Shown here in pieces: positions 59,935 to 64,000 of a DNA stretch of 64,000 nucleotides. Position 1 is the first letter of the stretch. Each line of letters opens with the position of its first letter. The position numbers and the translations under genes were made by a program. Source of the stretch: Mesorhizobium sp. ZC-5 (GTDB lineage Bacteria > Pseudomonadota > Alphaproteobacteria > Rhizobiales > Rhizobiaceae); contig NZ_JAOWPT010000002.1 of assembly GCF_025753855.1 (NCBI RefSeq), positions 1 to 64,000 of the forward strand, in the 5' to 3' direction. The notes below the pieces were generated by a model, which saw only the letters and a list, made by a program, of their open reading frames with translations, made no database searches and was not told the origin of the DNA.

Positions 59935-61638
59935 ATGAGCTTTTGGGCCTTCGGCACAATGCGCCTGGCTAACTTCCAACCCCTTTTGACGGCGGAGGAA
60001 GATGTTGTTGCCCGGCTTCTCACCGGCGCCGTTGACAGGCTCGGCGACGGCTCATGTCCCGCCAAGCCAGATCCGAGCCGCGTGGTCCGGGCAGCTTTTC
60101 TGCGCTTCCTTATGCTTGGCGGCGAAGATGGATGTCGGCCCCACGAGAAAGGCGTCCGGATCAGCGGCGCCTGGATCACCGACGTTCTCGATCTAGAAGC
60201 CTGCCTGATCACCCGCGACATCGGCCTCAGCAATTGTCACTTCGAGGCACCACCGGTGCTCCGGGCAGCCATCATCAATCGTCTGTTTCTGGATGGCTCC
60301 TCCCTCCCCGGACTTGAGGCGGAACGGATGGAAGCTCGAGGCGGGGTTTATCTGCGTGGAGCGCAGGTTCTTGGCGAAATCCGCATTCCAGAGGCGCGGT
60401 TGGGCGGCAACCTGGAATGCGATGGCGTCACCGTTCGCGTCACCGGTGGCTATGCGCTGAATGCCGAAGCGATCGAGGTGCGAAGCATCTTTGCGCGGGG
60501 CAGCACGCTCGATGGCGGGATCAATCTGTCCGGCGCCAAGCTGGTTGCCGACTTCGACTGCACCGGAGCAGCAATTTCGCGGACAGATGGGACTGCGATC
60601 GCCGCTGCGGAGATGGAAAACCGCGGCGGAATAATACTCAAGAAAGTGCATATCGACGGAGAGACGAAGTTCACTGCCTCCAGGATCGAGGGAGACCTCG
60701 ATTGCACCGATGCGGTTCTGAACAATCCAGGCGGCAACGCTCTCGATATGAGCCGCATGGAAATCAAAGGTGCTTTCTTTCTGGACGGCGATGCGAGACC
60801 GAGTGGCGCATTGGTTCTGACCGGCGCTTCCATCGGCACGATACATGACAAGGAGGCCTGCTGGCCACGCAAGGGAGATCTCCTCTTGAACCGTTGTCGC
60901 TATGGCGGCTTTATCAACAGTCCGGTCGATGCCCGCAGCCGGCTAGACTGGCTGTCGCGCCAAACGCCCGAACGATGGGGAGAGGATTTCTGGCCGCAAC
61001 CCTATGAACAACTGGCGTCTGTCTTTCGCGAGATGGGGCATGTCGAAGACGCGCGAGCGGTGCTCATCGTCAAAGAGCGCTTGCAGCGCCGTGCCCGGCG
61101 TTCGCGCGCATCAAACCCGATATTGCGGGCGATATTGCTCGTACAGGACGTCGTTCTCGCCGCGACGGTTGCGTACGGACGCCAACCGCTGCTCGCATTT
61201 GTCTGGCTTTGCCTTTTCTGGGCGGCCGGCGTCGCGGTTTATGCCAACGCCGACCGGCTAGGCGCTCTCAAACCCAACAGTGCAGTAGTTCTGCGTTCGC
61301 CGGAATGGACCCTTTGCGGGGTTGACCGTTCGGAGCAACGTTTTCTGACCGTAACCCAACAGCTTGCAAACGGCAGAGCCGAGGCCGGTCAGTCGCAATT
61401 GGCCTGCTTTCGAGAACAGTGGGAAGTTTCCAGCTATCCCGAATTCAACGCATGGATGTACTCTTTGGACACGCTCCTGCCCGTCATCGAAATAGGGCAA
61501 AAGGCATTCTGGCGGCCCGACCCTCCCAAACCCGGAGGGACTTTGGCGATCAACTACTTTTACTTCCAATCGGTAATCGGGTGGGCATTGAGCCTGCTGG
61601 CCATTGCCGGATTTTCAGGTCTCGTGAAATCGCCGTGA
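59935..61638 (+). CDS. Beta-helix membrane protein of unknown function
   Basis: A 567-residue protein. Residues about 1-75 are a helical N-terminal part (LTAEEDVVARLLTGAVDRLG). About 76-310 is a repeated short-coil region resembling right-handed beta-helix or pentapeptide-like proteins, with units such as EARLGGNLECDGVTV, GSTLDGGINLSGAKLVADFD and ASRIEGDLDCTDAVL about 20-25 residues apart. About 350-390 is a helical segment (YEQLASVFREMGHVEDARAV). Two membrane helices follow at about 415-440 and 545-562, bracketing a loop with several Cys. Related rhizobial proteins are labelled only hypothetical or membrane-associated oxidoreductase. I see no oxidoreductase motif. The start could also be an ATG eight codons downstream. 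Confidence 0.8.
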   Translation: MSFWAFGTMRLANFQPLLTAEEDVVARLLTGAVDRLGDGSCPAKPDPSRVVRAAFLRFLMLGGEDGCRPHEKGVRISGAWITDVLDLEACLITRDIGLSNCHFEAPPVLRAAIINRLFLDGSSLPGLEAERMEARGGVYLRGAQVLGEIRIPEARLGGNLECDGVTVRVTGGYALNAEAIEVRSIFARGSTLDGGINLSGAKLVADFDCTGAAISRTDGTAIAAAEMENRGGIILKKVHIDGETKFTASRIEGDLDCTDAVLNNPGGNALDMSRMEIKGAFFLDGDARPSGALVLTGASIGTIHDKEACWPRKGDLLLNRCRYGGFINSPVDARSRLDWLSRQTPERWGEDFWPQPYEQLASVFREMGHVEDARAVLIVKERLQRRARRSRASNPILRAILLVQDVVLAATVAYGRQPLLAFVWLCLFWAAGVAVYANADRLGALKPNSAVVLRSPEWTLCGVDRSEQRFLTVTQQLANGRAEAGQSQLACFREQWEVSSYPEFNAWMYSLDTLLPVIEIGQKAFWRPDPPKPGGTLAINYFYFQSVIGWALSLLAIAGFSGLVKSP

Positions 61639-61864
61639 AGTTTGGAAACCGTTTGCAACAAACTCTGTCTGTCGGCTGGGTTACCGGCACCCGTCGGCCG
61701 ACAGGGTTGGATTCGGCCGATCCGGGCGATGCAGTCGATGCCGAAGAGGCGCCATTTTGACGCCCGTGCATATGGCCGAACAGATTGAGCTACGCGGTAA
61801 CTTAGAGGTGTAAAATGCCGCTCGACGCCGTATACGTGCCTCTCGGTACATTGGAGCATCGGCA

Positions 61865-62209
61865 ATGAAGAGAATTCTTGTAACGCTTTTCCTGTCAGCT
61901 TTTCTCGCCACCAGTGCATCCGCGCAGTTCGTGGGGCCAAGCAGTTCCAAGCATCTCAGCACGGTTGAACAGGCACGGACGGCGCGGCGGGGCCAGGACG
62001 TTACCCTCGAGGGCTACGTCGTCAAACACCTTCGCGGCACCTATTACATCTTTCGCGACGCAACCGGCGAGATGCGCACTGAAATCAATCGGCATCTCTG
62101 GCGAAATCGCAAGGTGACATCCAAAACCCCGATAAGGCTTATCGGCAAGGTGGACCGCGATGTCCGGGAACTCTACGTCAGAGCCGTTCGCCTGGAAATT
62201 CCAGAATAG
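61865..62209 (+). CDS. BOF-family (YgiW/YdeI-like OB-fold) periplasmic protein
   Basis: A 114-residue exported protein. Signal peptide KRILVTLFLSAFLATSASAQ. The mature domain matches the bacterial OB-fold family: TVEQARTARRGQDVTLEGYV, then YYIFRDATGEMRTEINRHLW and RLIGKVDRDVRELYVRAVRL, the five-strand OB pattern. Relatives (YgiW, YdeI) are stress-induced proteins for peroxide, metal or peptide tolerance. It is monocistronic. Assignment by fold pattern is good; role inferred. Confidence 0.85.
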   Translation: MKRILVTLFLSAFLATSASAQFVGPSSSKHLSTVEQARTARRGQDVTLEGYVVKHLRGTYYIFRDATGEMRTEINRHLWRNRKVTSKTPIRLIGKVDRDVRELYVRAVRLEIPE

Positions 62210-62365
62210 GTTGGCTGGGGCACTGGCAGTGACCTGCCACGGTTAGCCGTTTGATCCTGCATTTTGATGGTGCAATCTTTCTGATGATGGAGGATGCACT
62301 ATGGGCTAGGTTCACCACGGGGAGCGCCACGCTCTGCTCGCGACCCAGGTCGTCCTGTGGCCACC

Positions 62366-64000
<1,635 letters not shown>

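Overview
The window looks like the chromosome of an alphaproteobacterium of the Rhizobiales, most like Mesorhizobium or a close Phyllobacteriaceae relative. The evidence is high GC, protein sequences of rhizobial type (pyruvate carboxylase, Liv transporter with a DUF6867 protein, hydroxyproline genes, BTLCP peptidases), and the short GC-rich palindromic repeats scattered between genes. No rRNA, tRNA, CRISPR array, insertion sequence or prophage was recognised.

Positions 1-13284 hold a cell-surface adhesion module. A giant repeat adhesin starts at 2528 and runs off the left edge. A bacterial transglutaminase-like cysteine peptidase (BTLCP, the LapG fold) is divergent from it. A type I secretion operon (TolC, ABC exporter, HlyD adaptor) ends in an unusual ribbon-helix-helix/PAS-like protein. 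Beyond it lie a small membrane protein, a GGDEF protein with a degenerate active site but an intact I-site, an L,D-transpeptidase and a second BTLCP. The set resembles a Pseudomonas Lap system, but no LapD is visible.

Positions 13554-25000 carry a hybrid histidine kinase with two receiver domains, a lytic transglycosylase and ispG. A 917-base intergenic stretch follows, with palindromic repeats, a strongly structured RNA candidate and a PhaR-like operator. Next come bdhA, a patatin-like phospholipase, and a TetR-controlled molybdenum hydroxylase (2Fe-2S subunit, molybdopterin subunit, dihaem-type cytochrome c).

Positions 25225-41296 hold an RND efflux pair, a DUF3309 protein, an MFS transporter, pyruvate carboxylase, and a complete branched-chain amino acid ABC transporter (livH-livM-livG-livF-DUF6867-livJ). 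Its LivG carries a long Ala/Lys/Pro linker and a helix-hairpin-helix domain like the NuoE C-terminus.

Positions 41631-53234 are amino-acid catabolism. A three-gene trans-4-hydroxy-L-proline operon (epimerase, D-hydroxyproline dehydrogenase, pyrroline-hydroxycarboxylate deaminase) faces its GntR/FCD regulator across two doubled palindromes. Then come a DoxX-like protein, methylmalonate-semialdehyde dehydrogenase with a divergent LysR regulator, a frameshifted sigma-factor-like gene, a VOC protein, and the D-amino acid pair dadA and alr.

Positions 53362-64000 carry an ArsR/SRPBCC pair whose start codon lies inside an operator palindrome. They also hold a prokaryotic ionotropic-glutamate-receptor-like protein, a carbohydrate-porin remnant, a succinylglutamate desuccinylase-family protein, an AraC regulator, a DUF1269 protein, a beta-helix membrane protein, a BOF-family protein, and recQ running off the right edge. 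All functions are read from sequence motifs; no database search was run.
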